From positions 1 through 48,971 of the forward strand of contig NZ_PVSN01000036.1 of NCBI RefSeq assembly GCF_004766315.1: a DNA stretch of 48,971 nt, written 5' to 3'. Numbering within the stretch: position 1 is the first letter of the stretch; every line of letters begins with the position of its first letter. The notes below the pieces were generated by a model. That model saw only the letters and a program-made list of their open reading frames with translations. It had not been told where the DNA came from and searched no databases. Both the position numbers and the translations under genes were made by a program. Below, in pieces: positions 16,283 through 25,268 of the stretch. This stretch comes from Weissella confusa (GTDB taxonomy: Bacteria > Bacillota > Bacilli > Lactobacillales > Lactobacillaceae).

Positions 16283-16302
16283 GAATTGAATTGAATTGAA
16301 TT
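16283..16302 (+). repeat. Pentanucleotide tandem repeat (GAATT)x4 before udk
   Basis: Four exact copies of GAATT followed by a partial fifth (GAA) lie 20 bases upstream of the udk start, just ahead of its ribosome site. The unit length of five means copy changes would alter spacing in the leader. Confidence 0.8.
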
Positions 16303-16321
16303 GAAGAAAGAGGATTGTACT

Positions 16322-16954
16322 ATGTCTAATTCACGTCCAGTTGTTATCGGAGTTACTGGTGGCTCAGGTTCAGGTAAGACAACGGTTAGCCGTGAAATCA
16401 TCGAGCGCTTGAAGGGTGAATCTGTGGTTATGATCCCACAAGACGCTTATTACAAGGATCAAAGTGAAAAGAGTATGACGCAACGCGTTGCGACGAACTA
16501 CGATCACCCGGATTCATTAGATAACGATTTGTTGATTGCCCAATTGAAGCAATTGTTGCAACGCGAATCAATTGAACAACCAACGTATGACTATGCTGCC
16601 CACACGCGTTCTGATAAGACAGTCACAGTTGAAGCATCAGACGTTATCATCGTGGAAGGTGTTTTGCTATTCACTGAACCTGAATTGCGTGACATGTTAG
16701 ACATTAAGGTCTACGTTGACACAGATGACGATTTGCGTTTCATCCGTCGCATGCAACGTGACATCGTTGAACGTGGTCGTACGACAGAATCAGTTGTAAA
16801 CCAATACTTGGCAACGGTTAAGCCAATGTATCACCAATTCGTTGAACCAACGAAGCGATACGCTGACATTATTTTGCCTGAAGGTGGCGCAAACGTTGTT
16901 GGTATTGGCATGTTGGAAGCGCAAATCCGCGCCATTCTAGATTTGCACAAGTAA
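16322..16954 (+). CDS. udk: Uridine kinase
   Basis: Phosphorylates uridine and cytidine to UMP and CMP in pyrimidine salvage. The 210-residue cytoplasmic protein shows the P-loop GGSGSGKTT at about residues 13-21, the DAYYKD substrate segment, YDHPDSLDNDLL, and the RRMQRDIVERGR lid. The ATG at 16322 follows AAAGAGG; the upstream TTG at 16301 lies in a repeat and is not a plausible start. Length fits the family. It is followed by pepA after 20 bases. Confidence 0.95.
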   Translation: MSNSRPVVIGVTGGSGSGKTTVSREIIERLKGESVVMIPQDAYYKDQSEKSMTQRVATNYDHPDSLDNDLLIAQLKQLLQRESIEQPTYDYAAHTRSDKTVTVEASDVIIVEGVLLFTEPELRDMLDIKVYVDTDDDLRFIRRMQRDIVERGRTTESVVNQYLATVKPMYHQFVEPTKRYADIILPEGGANVVGIGMLEAQIRAILDLHK

Positions 16955-16974
16955 AAAAGAAAGTGTGATACAAC

Positions 16975-18048
16975 ATGGAAGAACGTATTTGGAATCGTAT
17001 TGTAAAGTATACTGAGTTGCAGGGAACCTCAGGTCAAGAACACGCTGTTCGTAAGGCCTTTCGCGAGGATTTGACGCCACTTGTTGATGAAGTTGTTCAG
17101 AACGGCCTGGGTGGTATCTATGGTATTCGTCATAACGATGATGCTGAAGCCCCACGTATTATGATTGGTGCGCATATGGATGAAGTTGGTTTCATCGTGA
17201 CGCAAATTACACCACGTGGTATGTTGGTGGTCGACCCAGTTGGTGGTTGGAACCCATACACGGTCTCAGCACAACGTTTTACACTCTTTACTCGCGATAA
17301 CCAATACCCTGTTGTGTCTTCAGCGGTATCACCACACTTTTTGCGTGAAGGTGGTGTGAATGGTGCACCGAAGATTCAAGACATTTTGTTTGATGGTGGG
17401 TTTACTTCAGCCGATGAAGCAGCCTCATTCGGTGTTCACCCAGGTGATTTCATTGTGCCAGCTGTTAAAACAGAAATGTTGGCAAACGGCAAGCGTGTTG
17501 TGTCAAAGAGTTGGGACAACCGTTTTGGCTTGGTGACGATTTTGAATGCCCTTGAGAATTTGCAAGGTGTTTCGTTGCCTAATACGTTGATGATGGGGGC
17601 AAATGTCCAAGAAGAAGTTGGTTTGCGTGGGGTCGGCCCAGCCGTTAACCAATTGCGACCTGATATTTTCTTTGCGCTGGACTCATCTGCGGCCGACGAC
17701 ACCCAATCAGAACAGGGTCAAGGTCAAATGGACCACGGTGCCTTATTGCGTGTTTATGATCCAGGTGTCATCATGCCATTACGCTTGAAGGAATTTGTGT
17801 TGGATACTGCACATGATGCGGGTATTCCGTTGCAATACTTCGTGGCTAAGGGTGGCACTGATGCGCACGGTGCACAATCACAATTGTCTGGTGTGCCATC
17901 GGTTGCATTGGGTGTTGCTTCACGTTATATTCACACACACCAGACGGTTTGGTCAGTTTCAGACTTTGAAGCTGCTCAAGCACTGGTTGAGACCCTTGCA
18001 CAAAAGCTTGATAAGACAACTGTAAATGACATTATTTACGGTGATTAA
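16975..18048 (+). CDS. pepA: Glutamyl aminopeptidase (M42 family, PepA)
   Basis: A cytoplasmic metallo-aminopeptidase that removes N-terminal acidic residues from peptides. The 357-residue protein has the M42 layout. The first metal-binding motif is GAHMDEVGF (about residue 66). SWDNRFG contains the bridging aspartate, ANVQEEVGLRG the catalytic and metal-binding glutamates, ALDSS the next aspartate, and YIHTHQTVWS the last histidine. All metal ligands seem present and length is normal. The ATG follows AAAGAAAG at usual spacing. It sits between udk and ytpR on the same strand with short gaps, so co-transcription is likely. Confidence 0.93.
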   Translation: MEERIWNRIVKYTELQGTSGQEHAVRKAFREDLTPLVDEVVQNGLGGIYGIRHNDDAEAPRIMIGAHMDEVGFIVTQITPRGMLVVDPVGGWNPYTVSAQRFTLFTRDNQYPVVSSAVSPHFLREGGVNGAPKIQDILFDGGFTSADEAASFGVHPGDFIVPAVKTEMLANGKRVVSKSWDNRFGLVTILNALENLQGVSLPNTLMMGANVQEEVGLRGVGPAVNQLRPDIFFALDSSAADDTQSEQGQGQMDHGALLRVYDPGVIMPLRLKEFVLDTAHDAGIPLQYFVAKGGTDAHGAQSQLSGVPSVALGVASRYIHTHQTVWSVSDFEAAQALVETLAQKLDKTTVNDIIYGD

Positions 18049-18078
18049 TAAATAAAAAAAGAAACGGAGACTGACAAG

Positions 18079-18717
18079 ATGTTGATTGCCAGCTACAACC
18101 CAGCCGGAATGGGTGATGTTTTGGTTGTGTTGACTGCCCCAGCAGCCGAGCACACCGCAACGCAAAAGGGAGATGTTGTACGCCTTGCTGATAAGGACAA
18201 CGCCCTTTTGGGATTGAATTTTTTGAACGCTTCACAAATCCTTGATTTGTCAGATGTTAACGGTCAAGTTATTTTGACTGAAGAACAAGTTGCCAAGTTG
18301 AACGAAGTACTTGCAGCCGCAGGATTCGAAGATGTATTGGTAGCTGATACGACGCCTAAGTTTGTTGTCGGATATGTTGAGTCAGCAGAGCCGCACCCAG
18401 ATTCAGATCACTTGCAAGTGACGACGACGGTAGTGGACAATGATGAACGCGTGCAAATCGTTTCAGGTTCACCAAACATGCGCCAAGGCATTAAGGTTGT
18501 TGTTGCTAAGGTTGGGGCGATGATGCCTTCAGGTTTGATTATCTGGCCAGGTGCTTTGCGTGGCGTTGCCTCAAACGGTATGATTACGTCTGGTCGTGAG
18601 TTGCGTTTGCCAAATGCACCACAAGTACCAGGTGCCTTAATTTTGCCAGATGACTTTGCGGAAGTTGGTACACCATTCGACGCAAACTCAGCCGAAGCAC
18701 AAGCGTTGTTCCAATAA
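18079..18717 (+). CDS. ytpR: YtpR-family tRNA-binding protein
   Basis: A 212-residue protein with an N-terminal DUF4479 domain (about residues 1-90) and a C-terminal EMAP/tRNA-binding OB fold. The OB fold shows VGYVESAEPHPDSDHLQVTTT, then IVSGSPNMRQGIKVVVAKVGA and GVASNGMITSGREL, matching the tRNA-binding domain found at the start of the PheT subunit. The biological role is not settled. It lies in the pepA-ytpR-murC neighbourhood common in lactic acid bacteria. Confidence 0.92.
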   Translation: MLIASYNPAGMGDVLVVLTAPAAEHTATQKGDVVRLADKDNALLGLNFLNASQILDLSDVNGQVILTEEQVAKLNEVLAAAGFEDVLVADTTPKFVVGYVESAEPHPDSDHLQVTTTVVDNDERVQIVSGSPNMRQGIKVVVAKVGAMMPSGLIIWPGALRGVASNGMITSGRELRLPNAPQVPGALILPDDFAEVGTPFDANSAEAQALFQ

Positions 18718-18732
18718 GACGGGGGTAACAGC

Positions 18733-19143
18733 ATGGCTGATCGTCGTCCCATTGTCTTTTATGAACGTCTTATGGAAAACTACGATGAGCAAGTCGCACA
18801 CTTGATGTTGGCTAAGACGGCCTATGTCATGTGGGCGGATTCGTCCGAGGACGCCGTTGATGTACTTGCCGAGCCGGCAGCCGAACCCGAAGAGGTTGAA
18901 ATGCCAGCCGTATCGCAACCGGCTGAACCAGTTATCGTGGAAACGTTGCAACCGCAAGTGGAAACGGTGACGGTTCCTGATAAGCCAGTTGCAACGGTTG
19001 TGGCCAGTGAAGCACCAGCAGTCCCTCATGAAAAACATGCCAACACGCATGTTAAAACGGGGCTAGGTTTGAGTTTGGACGATATTTTATCTGAAGAAGC
19101 AAGCGTGGCTGCCAAGAGCGAAACATCGTATTTTGAAGACTAA
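18733..19143 (+). CDS. Acidic low-complexity protein, unknown
   Basis: A 136-residue protein. Only the first 35 residues look folded (RRPIVFYERLMENYDEQVAH and AKTAYVMWA). The middle is a disordered Glu/Pro/Val/Ala-rich stretch (about 40-105), and the end carries a short conserved-looking segment GLGLSLDDILSEE. No signal peptide or membrane segment is seen. It lies 15 bases after ytpR and before the murC promoter, ending at a terminator. The folded start followed by a disordered linker and a short terminal helix suggests an adaptor that binds two partners; this is inference. I do not recognise a family. Confidence 0.75.
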   Translation: MADRRPIVFYERLMENYDEQVAHLMLAKTAYVMWADSSEDAVDVLAEPAAEPEEVEMPAVSQPAEPVIVETLQPQVETVTVPDKPVATVVASEAPAVPHEKHANTHVKTGLGLSLDDILSEEASVAAKSETSYFED

Positions 19144-19151
19144 CTGACATT

Positions 19152-19196
19152 GAAGCCTTAACCGTGTTTATTCATGGTTAAGGCTTCTTTCTTTTT
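19152..19196 (+). terminator. Terminator before murC
   Basis: GAAGCCTTAACC (19152-19163) pairs perfectly with GGTTAAGGCTTC (19176-19187), followed by a T-rich run. Confidence 0.9.
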
Positions 19197-19207
19197 CCGC
19201 TGAGTTT

Positions 19208-19236
19208 TTGTCTGTGAACGGTTTTACGTGTATAAT
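19208..19236 (+). promoter_or_regulatory. Promoter of murC
   Basis: TTGTCT at 19208-19213, 17 bases, then a perfect TATAAT at 19231-19236. The transcript would start near 19243, so an in-frame extension of murC to 19208 is excluded. Confidence 0.7.
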
Positions 19237-19270
19237 AGATGATACTTACAAACAGATTGGACGAATGAAA

Positions 19271-20611
19271 ATGGACAAAGATACGTTGTACTACTTTATT
19301 GGAATTAAGGGCTCAGGTATGAGTGCGCTGGCTTTGATTCTTCACGATCAAGGCCTACAAGTCGCAGGTTCTGACATTGACGAATATACTTTCACGCAAA
19401 AGCCCTTGGCTGCAGCAGGTATTCCAATGTATTCATTCGACGCCGCAAACATCAAGCCAGGTATGACGATTATTCGTGGAAACGCCTTTACTGATGATCA
19501 AGTGGAAGTTGCCGCAGCTTTGGCAATGGGTGATCAAGTGAACGTTGTAACGTACCCTGACATGGTTGAAAGCCTAATCAAGCAATACACGTCAATCGGT
19601 GTTGCCGGTGCCCACGGTAAGACGTCAACGACTGGTTTGTTGGCCCACGTGTTGGCTGGTATCGCACCAACGTCATACTTGATTGGAGATGGTACAGGTA
19701 AGGGTGTTCCTGACGCCCGCTTCTTTATTTTTGAAGCTGACGAATACCGTCGCCACTTTAAGGATTACACACCTGACTACGCAATCATGACCAACATCGA
19801 CTTCGATCACCCTGATTACTACACGGGTGTTGATGACGTTCGCAGTGCCTTCGAAGAATTCGGAAACAACGTCAAGAAGGGTATTTTTGCTTGGGGTGAC
19901 GATCCACAACTTCGTCAAATGAAGGTGGATGTACCAGTTTACTTCTACGGTACAAACCCTGAAACAGATGATTTCTATGCGACTGATATTAAGCGTTCAA
20001 CGACTGGTTCTAGCTTCGATGTCTACTACCACGATGAATTTTTGGGTAACTTTGAGGTGCCTTTGTTCGGTCAACACGGTGTGCTAAACTCTTTGGCTGT
20101 TATCGCTGTTGCATACTTCGAAAAGATTGACGGCGATCTTGTGCGCAAGGAGTTGTTGTCTTTTAAGGGTGTTAAGCGCCGCTTTACTGAAAAGCAAATC
20201 GGCCCCGTAACCATCATTGATGACTACGCACACCACCCATCAGAAATCACGGCAACCTTGGATGCGGCGCGTCAAAAGTACCCTGGACGTGAATTGGTGG
20301 CTGTCTTCCAACCACACACGTTCTCACGTACCATCGCATACCAAGATGATTTTGCAAAGTCACTTGAATTGGCTGACAAGGTGTATTTGACAGAAATCTT
20401 TGCTTCAGCACGTGAAGCTGCTGGTGATATTTCATCATCAGATTTGGGTGCTAATATTTCAAAGTTTGGTGGCATTGTATCACCAACTGACGTCGCACCA
20501 TTGTTGGACCACGAAGAAGGTGTCTTTATCTTCATGGGTGCTGGTGATTTGCAAAACACGGAGTTTGCGTTTGAGAAGATTCTAGCGAACACGCAATCAA
20601 ACCTACAGTAA
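19271..20611 (+). CDS. murC: UDP-N-acetylmuramate--L-alanine ligase
   Basis: Adds L-alanine to UDP-MurNAc in cytoplasmic peptidoglycan precursor synthesis. The 446-residue protein has the Mur ligase order: an N-terminal Rossmann domain with [11 protein letters not shown] (about residues 11-21), the central ATPase with P-loop [10 protein letters not shown] (about 114-123), [10 protein letters not shown] and the C-terminal domain with [10 protein letters not shown] and FQPHTFSR. The start is set at the ATG at 19271; an ATG two codons earlier at 19265 is also possible, with a weak TTGGA site upstream of both. It is a single-gene unit with its own promoter and terminator. Confidence 0.96.
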   Translation: MDKDTLYYFIGIKGSGMSALALILHDQGLQVAGSDIDEYTFTQKPLAAAGIPMYSFDAANIKPGMTIIRGNAFTDDQVEVAAALAMGDQVNVVTYPDMVESLIKQYTSIGVAGAHGKTSTTGLLAHVLAGIAPTSYLIGDGTGKGVPDARFFIFEADEYRRHFKDYTPDYAIMTNIDFDHPDYYTGVDDVRSAFEEFGNNVKKGIFAWGDDPQLRQMKVDVPVYFYGTNPETDDFYATDIKRSTTGSSFDVYYHDEFLGNFEVPLFGQHGVLNSLAVIAVAYFEKIDGDLVRKELLSFKGVKRRFTEKQIGPVTIIDDYAHHPSEITATLDAARQKYPGRELVAVFQPHTFSRTIAYQDDFAKSLELADKVYLTEIFASAREAAGDISSSDLGANISKFGGIVSPTDVAPLLDHEEGVFIFMGAGDLQNTEFAFEKILANTQSNLQ

Positions 20612-20620
20612 AAAACGATT

Positions 20621-20663
20621 AAAAACCTTAACTGAACCATAGAGTTTCAGTTAAGGTTTTTGT
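20621..20663 (+). terminator. Terminator after murC
   Basis: AAAAACCTTAACTGAA (20621-20636) pairs with TTTCAGTTAAGGTTTTT. The T-run is directly followed by TATAAT at 20664-20669, which may be the -10 element of the next gene. Confidence 0.9.
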
Positions 20664-20730
20664 TATAATATACACATTGGGGTAGTTAACCAAAACATTG
20701 TCTTCGGACAACGAAAGAGGTATTAATAAT

Positions 20731-21456
20731 ATGGATAATTTTGGATTTGAACAACAAGAGCCACGTCTGGTTAACCCAGATGTGCAAGGCTTGAACAGTT
20801 TCTTTAAGAAGGTCTACACATACATGGCCTTGGCATTGTTGGTAACTGCAGTTACGGCATACTTGGGCATTACAATGTTTGCGCGCCAAATTGCAACGAT
20901 CTTCAGCAGCCCAATTTCATCAATCATCATGATTGGCGTTGTGTTTGGCTTCGTTTACTTGTTTGGTAAGCGCGTTTACCAAAACCCGGCACAAGCATTT
21001 GGTATGTTGATGGGGTTCGCCGTGTTGAACGGATTGATGTTTACGGTCATCGGTATGGTAACGCCAATTGGGACGTTAGCAACGGCATTCTTGACGACGG
21101 CATTCTTGTTTGCTGGTATGGCTTTGTATGGTGTCACGACTAAGAAGTCAATGGCGTCAATGTCATCTATCTTGTTTGGTTCATTGATTGCCTTGATTAT
21201 CGGAGGCATCATCAACTTGTTCTTCTTTAACAGCATTGTGTACATGTTCTTGTCAGTTGTTGGTGTGATTGTCTTTGCATTGTTTACGGCATACGACATG
21301 AACCGTTTGAAGGCAATGTACATGCAATTTGCTGGTGATGCAGACATGGAACAAGGAATGGCCGTTTCAGGTGCGTTGTCACTATACATGGACTTCATTA
21401 ACTTGTTCATCTACATGATTCAATTGCTCACTGCATTCGGTGGATCACGCGATTAA
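20731..21456 (+). CDS. Bax inhibitor-1/YccA family membrane protein
   Basis: A 241-residue membrane protein with seven membrane segments and the BI-1 family ending: FALFTAYDMNRLK with the conserved aspartate, then GALSLYMDFINLFIYMIQLL near the C-terminus. Family members form pH-sensitive calcium leak channels or interact with the FtsH protease; the role in this organism is not known. The ATG at 20731 follows GAAAGAGG. It is a monocistronic unit between two terminators. Confidence 0.93.
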   Translation: MDNFGFEQQEPRLVNPDVQGLNSFFKKVYTYMALALLVTAVTAYLGITMFARQIATIFSSPISSIIMIGVVFGFVYLFGKRVYQNPAQAFGMLMGFAVLNGLMFTVIGMVTPIGTLATAFLTTAFLFAGMALYGVTTKKSMASMSSILFGSLIALIIGGIINLFFFNSIVYMFLSVVGVIVFALFTAYDMNRLKAMYMQFAGDADMEQGMAVSGALSLYMDFINLFIYMIQLLTAFGGSRD

Positions 21457-21471
21457 ACTCATAAAAATATT

Positions 21472-21502
21472 AAAGCGTCTCGTTACTTGCGAGGCGCTTT
21501 TC
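21472..21502 (+). terminator. Terminator after the BI-1 protein gene
   Basis: AAAGCGTCTCG (21472-21482) pairs with CGAGGCGCTTT (21490-21500) with one G-U pair, then T. Confidence 0.85.
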
Positions 21503-21511
21503 TGTTACACT
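21483..21511 (+). promoter_or_regulatory. Extended -10 promoter of polA
   Basis: TACACT at 21506-21511 preceded by TGT forms an extended -10. TTACTT at 21483-21488 is a weak -35 at 17 bases. It overlaps the preceding terminator. Confidence 0.45.
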
Positions 21512-21528
21512 AAAGATATGACTACGGT

Positions 21529-21544
21529 GGGTGACACGTCACCC
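21529..21544 (+). repeat. Dyad in the polA leader
   Basis: GGGTGAC (21529-21535) and GTCACCC (21538-21544) are perfect arms around AC, between the promoter and the polA start. It may be an operator or a leader hairpin. Confidence 0.55.
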
Positions 21545-21559
21545 GGAAATGAGATAAAC

Positions 21560-24274
21560 ATGGCAAAACCAACATTACTATTGATCGATGGTAACTCACT
21601 GGCTTTTCGTGCATTTTATGCGCTGATTAACCAAGTTGACCGTTTTGTAAATCACGAGGGACTACACACAAATGCTTTGGTAGGCTTTAACAACCTATTG
21701 GACGGGATTGTTGATCCATTTAATCCTGATTTGGCATTGGTTGCTTGGGATGCCGGCAAGGCGACGTTCCGTACAGGAAAGTTTGATAACTATAAGGGAA
21801 ACCGAGACAAGACGCCACAAGAATTGGTTGAACAATTCGAACCACTGCGTAAGATGGTTGAATTGCACGGAATCAAGTCATACGAGCTACCGGGCTATGA
21901 AGCTGATGATATTATCGGAACCACTGCTCGTATGGGAGAAGCCGCCGGTTACGCGGTAACAATTGTGACGGGAGACCGGGATATGACGCAAATGGTGACC
22001 GACGATGTGTCTGTTTGGGTGACTAAGAAGGGTATCACCGAAATGGATCACTACACACCAGCGATGGTTGCAGAAGTCTACGACGGTTTGACTGCAGCGC
22101 AAATCGTTGAAGTTAAGGGACTCCAGGGCGACACGAGTGATAACTATCCTGGTGTTGCTGGCATCGGTCCTAAGACAGCGATCAAGTTGATGAAGGAATA
22201 CCACACCATTCCTGAGATGTATGAGCGCATTGATGAAATGAAGGCTTCTAAGCAAAAGGAAAAGCTAGTTGCTGGTAAGGAAGATGCGTTGTTGTCACGT
22301 GACTTGGCCACGATTCGCACGAATGCACCGGTTGATTACACGTTGACTGATTTGGCTTATCAAGGGCCAGATTACGACGCCATTATTCCGTTCTATCAAC
22401 ATTTGGATTTCAAGGCACAATTGGTGAAGTTGGCTAATCAAGGACACACCATCCCAGCGCCACTGCACAATGAGGCTGATGAAAACGGTGAACCAGTTCA
22501 TGATTTGAGCAATACGCCTTTGGAAGTTCGTGAGTTGACCGCCGCGAACTTGACGCACATTGAACAGCTTGGTGATGAGGTTAGTTTTTATCTTGAACTA
22601 GATGGTGATAATTACCACACGGCCGCACCAGTCGGGTTTGCAATTGGTAATAATGAGCACGGTTACTTTGTGAGTCGTGACATTGAGTTGCTGGTACAAG
22701 GCACTCCCGTGAACAAGATGTTGCAAGACCCAGCGATTAAGAAGAATGTCTTTAACGCCAAGGAGACTATCGTGGCATTGCGACGTCTTGGTGTGACATT
22801 CCCAGCGGTTGATTTCGATTTGTTGTTGGTTGCGTACTTGCTAGACACGAACGACAATAACAACAATTTAGGCGCATTAGCCCACGAAAACGGCTACTAT
22901 GCGGTTCGTACTGACGAAGAGGTTTACGGCAAGGGGGCCAAGTTTGCCATTCCTGAAGCCGATGAAGATCTGTTTGAGCACCTTGGTCGCAAGGCGATGG
23001 CTATTCAATACTTGAAGACGCCACTGATCAAGAAACTAGCCGACCACGAACAAACGAATTTGTACGAAGAAATCGAATTGCCATTGACGTATGTGCTAGC
23101 TGACATGGAGGCAACCGGTATTACAGTAGATGCCAACACGTTGCTCGAAATGCGCAGCAAGTTGACGGAACGCTTATCAGAACTGGAACAAACAATCTAC
23201 CAACAAGCAGGTCACGAATTCAATATTCAATCTCCTAAGCAATTAGGGGTTATCTTGTTTGAGGAAATGGGTTACACGCCAATTAAGAAGACTAAGACTG
23301 GTTACTCAACCAGTGTTGAAGTTTTGGAGCAAATGGGGGATGTCCCTCTAGTTGCGTCAATTTTGGAATACCGCCAAATTGCGAAGATTCAATCAACGTA
23401 CGTCGAAGGACTGTTGCGTGTGATTCACGGTTCTGATTCAAAGGTGCACACACGTTACTTGCAAACATTGACGCAGACTGGTCGTTTGTCATCAGTTGAG
23501 CCAAACTTGCAAAACATTCCCGTACGCATTGAAGAAGGTCGCCGCATTCGCAAGGCCTTCATTCCACGACAAGAAGACTGGATGATTTTCAGTGCCGACT
23601 ACTCACAAATTGAATTGCGTGTTTTGGCGCACATCACTGGCGATAAGCACTTGCAAGAAGCGTTTATCAACGGCGAGGACATTCACGCGGCCACAGCGCG
23701 CCGTATCTTTGGTCTAGCGCCGGAAGAAACGGTTGATGGCAATATCCGTCGTCAAGCAAAGGCCGTAAACTTCGGTATTGTGTATGGTATCTCTGACTTT
23801 GGTTTGGCCAAGAACATTGGTGTGTCACGAAAGCAAGCCAAGCAAATCATCGACACGTACTTTGAACAATACCCAGGTGTTAAGCAATGGTCAGAAGACA
23901 TTATTGCGTCAGCGCGTGAAAAGGGCTATGTGGAAACGATTGCGCACCGTCGTCGTTACTTGCCTGATATTAAGGCGAAGAACTTTAACGCCCGTAGCTT
24001 TGCGGAGCGCACAGCGATGAATTCACCAATTCAAGGTTCAGCCGCTGACATCATCAAAATTGCGATGATTAACATGCAACAAGCGATTGCGGATGCAGGT
24101 TTGCAAGCAAAGATGCTACTTCAGGTACACGACGAATTGATTTTTGAGGCACCAGCCAGCGAAATTGAAGCGTTGCATGAACTCGTGCCACGCATTATGG
24201 ATTCAGCTGTTAAGTTGGATGTGCCACTATCAGTTGCCAGTCACGAAGGTAAGAGCTGGTACGACGCAAAGTAA
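21560..24274 (+). CDS. polA: DNA polymerase I
   Basis: Fills gaps and removes primers in replication and repair. The protein of about 904 residues is set to start at MAKPTLLLIDGNSLAFRAFY (ATG at 21560, weak GGAAATGAG upstream). The N-terminal 5'-3' exonuclease domain has PGYEADDIIGT and GDRDMTQ. The middle domain corresponds to the proofreading exonuclease, but the E. coli DxE pair is replaced by YLELDG, so proofreading is probably lost, as in many Gram-positive homologues. The polymerase domain has SADYSQIELR, RRQAKAVNFGIVYG and LQVHDEL with all catalytic acids. It heads the run polA-mutM-coaE-dnaB-dnaI but is separated from mutM by a terminator. Confidence 0.96.
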   Translation: MAKPTLLLIDGNSLAFRAFYALINQVDRFVNHEGLHTNALVGFNNLLDGIVDPFNPDLALVAWDAGKATFRTGKFDNYKGNRDKTPQELVEQFEPLRKMVELHGIKSYELPGYEADDIIGTTARMGEAAGYAVTIVTGDRDMTQMVTDDVSVWVTKKGITEMDHYTPAMVAEVYDGLTAAQIVEVKGLQGDTSDNYPGVAGIGPKTAIKLMKEYHTIPEMYERIDEMKASKQKEKLVAGKEDALLSRDLATIRTNAPVDYTLTDLAYQGPDYDAIIPFYQHLDFKAQLVKLANQGHTIPAPLHNEADENGEPVHDLSNTPLEVRELTAANLTHIEQLGDEVSFYLELDGDNYHTAAPVGFAIGNNEHGYFVSRDIELLVQGTPVNKMLQDPAIKKNVFNAKETIVALRRLGVTFPAVDFDLLLVAYLLDTNDNNNNLGALAHENGYYAVRTDEEVYGKGAKFAIPEADEDLFEHLGRKAMAIQYLKTPLIKKLADHEQTNLYEEIELPLTYVLADMEATGITVDANTLLEMRSKLTERLSELEQTIYQQAGHEFNIQSPKQLGVILFEEMGYTPIKKTKTGYSTSVEVLEQMGDVPLVASILEYRQIAKIQSTYVEGLLRVIHGSDSKVHTRYLQTLTQTGRLSSVEPNLQNIPVRIEEGRRIRKAFIPRQEDWMIFSADYSQIELRVLAHITGDKHLQEAFINGEDIHAATARRIFGLAPEETVDGNIRRQAKAVNFGIVYGISDFGLAKNIGVSRKQAKQIIDTYFEQYPGVKQWSEDIIASAREKGYVETIAHRRRYLPDIKAKNFNARSFAERTAMNSPIQGSAADIIKIAMINMQQAIADAGLQAKMLLQVHDELIFEAPASEIEALHELVPRIMDSAVKLDVPLSVASHEGKSWYDAK

Positions 24275-24285
24275 TAGATATTTTG

Positions 24286-24318
24286 AAGACCCAACAATTC
24301 ATTTTGCTGGGTCTTTTA
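24286..24318 (+). terminator. Terminator after polA
   Basis: AAGACCCA (24286-24293) pairs with TGGGTCTT (24308-24315), followed by T. Confidence 0.75.
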
Positions 24319-24430
24319 TGTCGATAAGATTGTATTTTATATCTAACCGTCGCCTGTTAAAAATGGTAAACTAAATAAGATAAATGACACATGACCGTCT
24401 GTAAAATATACGGTCGGAAAGGCGGGAATC

Positions 24431-25264
24431 ATGCCAGAGCTTCCTGAAGTTGAAACGGTTCGTCGTGGCCTTACACGACTAGTAGTAGGACGTAAAGTAC
24501 TGGGTACAGAGGTACGCTGGGAAAAAACAATCGGCGGTATGGCACCAGAAGAATTCGATGCCGAATTAGTTGGCCGTACAATCGATAAAGTGGATCGTCG
24601 AGGTAAATATCTGCTGTTCCGTTTTTCTGGCGGCTTAACCATGGTGTCGCATTTGCGTATGGAAGGTGCCTACTATACCGTGCCAGCGGGTACCGAGCCT
24701 GGTAAGCACGACCTAGTGACATTCCATCTTGATGAGGGAATTGATTTATTTTACCGAGATACGCGTAAGTTCGGTCGTATGAACCTTGTACCAGATGCTG
24801 AAGCGCTACAAGTTGCTGGACTGGCTAAAATTGGTCCAGAGCCAACTGAGCAGGATTTGTCGTTGGCTTATATGATTAGTGAATTTGGCAAGTCACGTAT
24901 GCACGTCAAGCCGTTTTTGCTTGATCAAAGCCATATTGCGGGGTTAGGTAATATTTACGTCGATGAAACGCTGTGGCAATCACAGATTCACCCGTTAACA
25001 GCCGCGAACAAGCTAACCGAAGACGAACTAGCCCGCTTGCGTGAGAATATCATTCATGAAATTGCGCGCGCCACTGAGCACCACGGTACAACCGTGCACA
25101 GTTTTACGACGGCCTTTGGTGAAGCAGGTGAATTCCAAAATGAGTTGCAAGTGTACGGACGTGTTGGCGAACCGTGTCTTCGTTGTGGACACCCACTTGA
25201 GAAGATGAAAGTTGCACAACGTGGGACAACTTATTGCCCTGTTTGCCAAGTAGAAAAGGAGTAA
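24431..25264 (+). CDS. mutM: Formamidopyrimidine-DNA glycosylase (MutM/Fpg)
   Basis: Removes 8-oxoguanine and ring-opened purines from DNA in base excision repair. The 277-residue protein begins MPELPEVETVRRGL, with the catalytic proline P2 and E3. It contains KVDRRGKYL with the conserved lysine, GLGNIYVDETLW with the DNA-contacting asparagine, and a C-terminal zinc finger (C-x2-C then C-x2-C, about residues 247-270). Length and motifs are normal. GGAAAGGCGGG precedes the ATG. The next gene, coaE, starts four bases after the stop. Confidence 0.96.
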   Translation: MPELPEVETVRRGLTRLVVGRKVLGTEVRWEKTIGGMAPEEFDAELVGRTIDKVDRRGKYLLFRFSGGLTMVSHLRMEGAYYTVPAGTEPGKHDLVTFHLDEGIDLFYRDTRKFGRMNLVPDAEALQVAGLAKIGPEPTEQDLSLAYMISEFGKSRMHVKPFLLDQSHIAGLGNIYVDETLWQSQIHPLTAANKLTEDELARLRENIIHEIARATEHHGTTVHSFTTAFGEAGEFQNELQVYGRVGEPCLRCGHPLEKMKVAQRGTTYCPVCQVEKE

Positions 25265-25268
25265 AAAC

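Noticed and set aside
16301-16321. Extension of udk to the TTG at 16301
   Set aside because: It lies within the GAATT repeat before the ribosome site; the ATG at 16322 has proper spacing.
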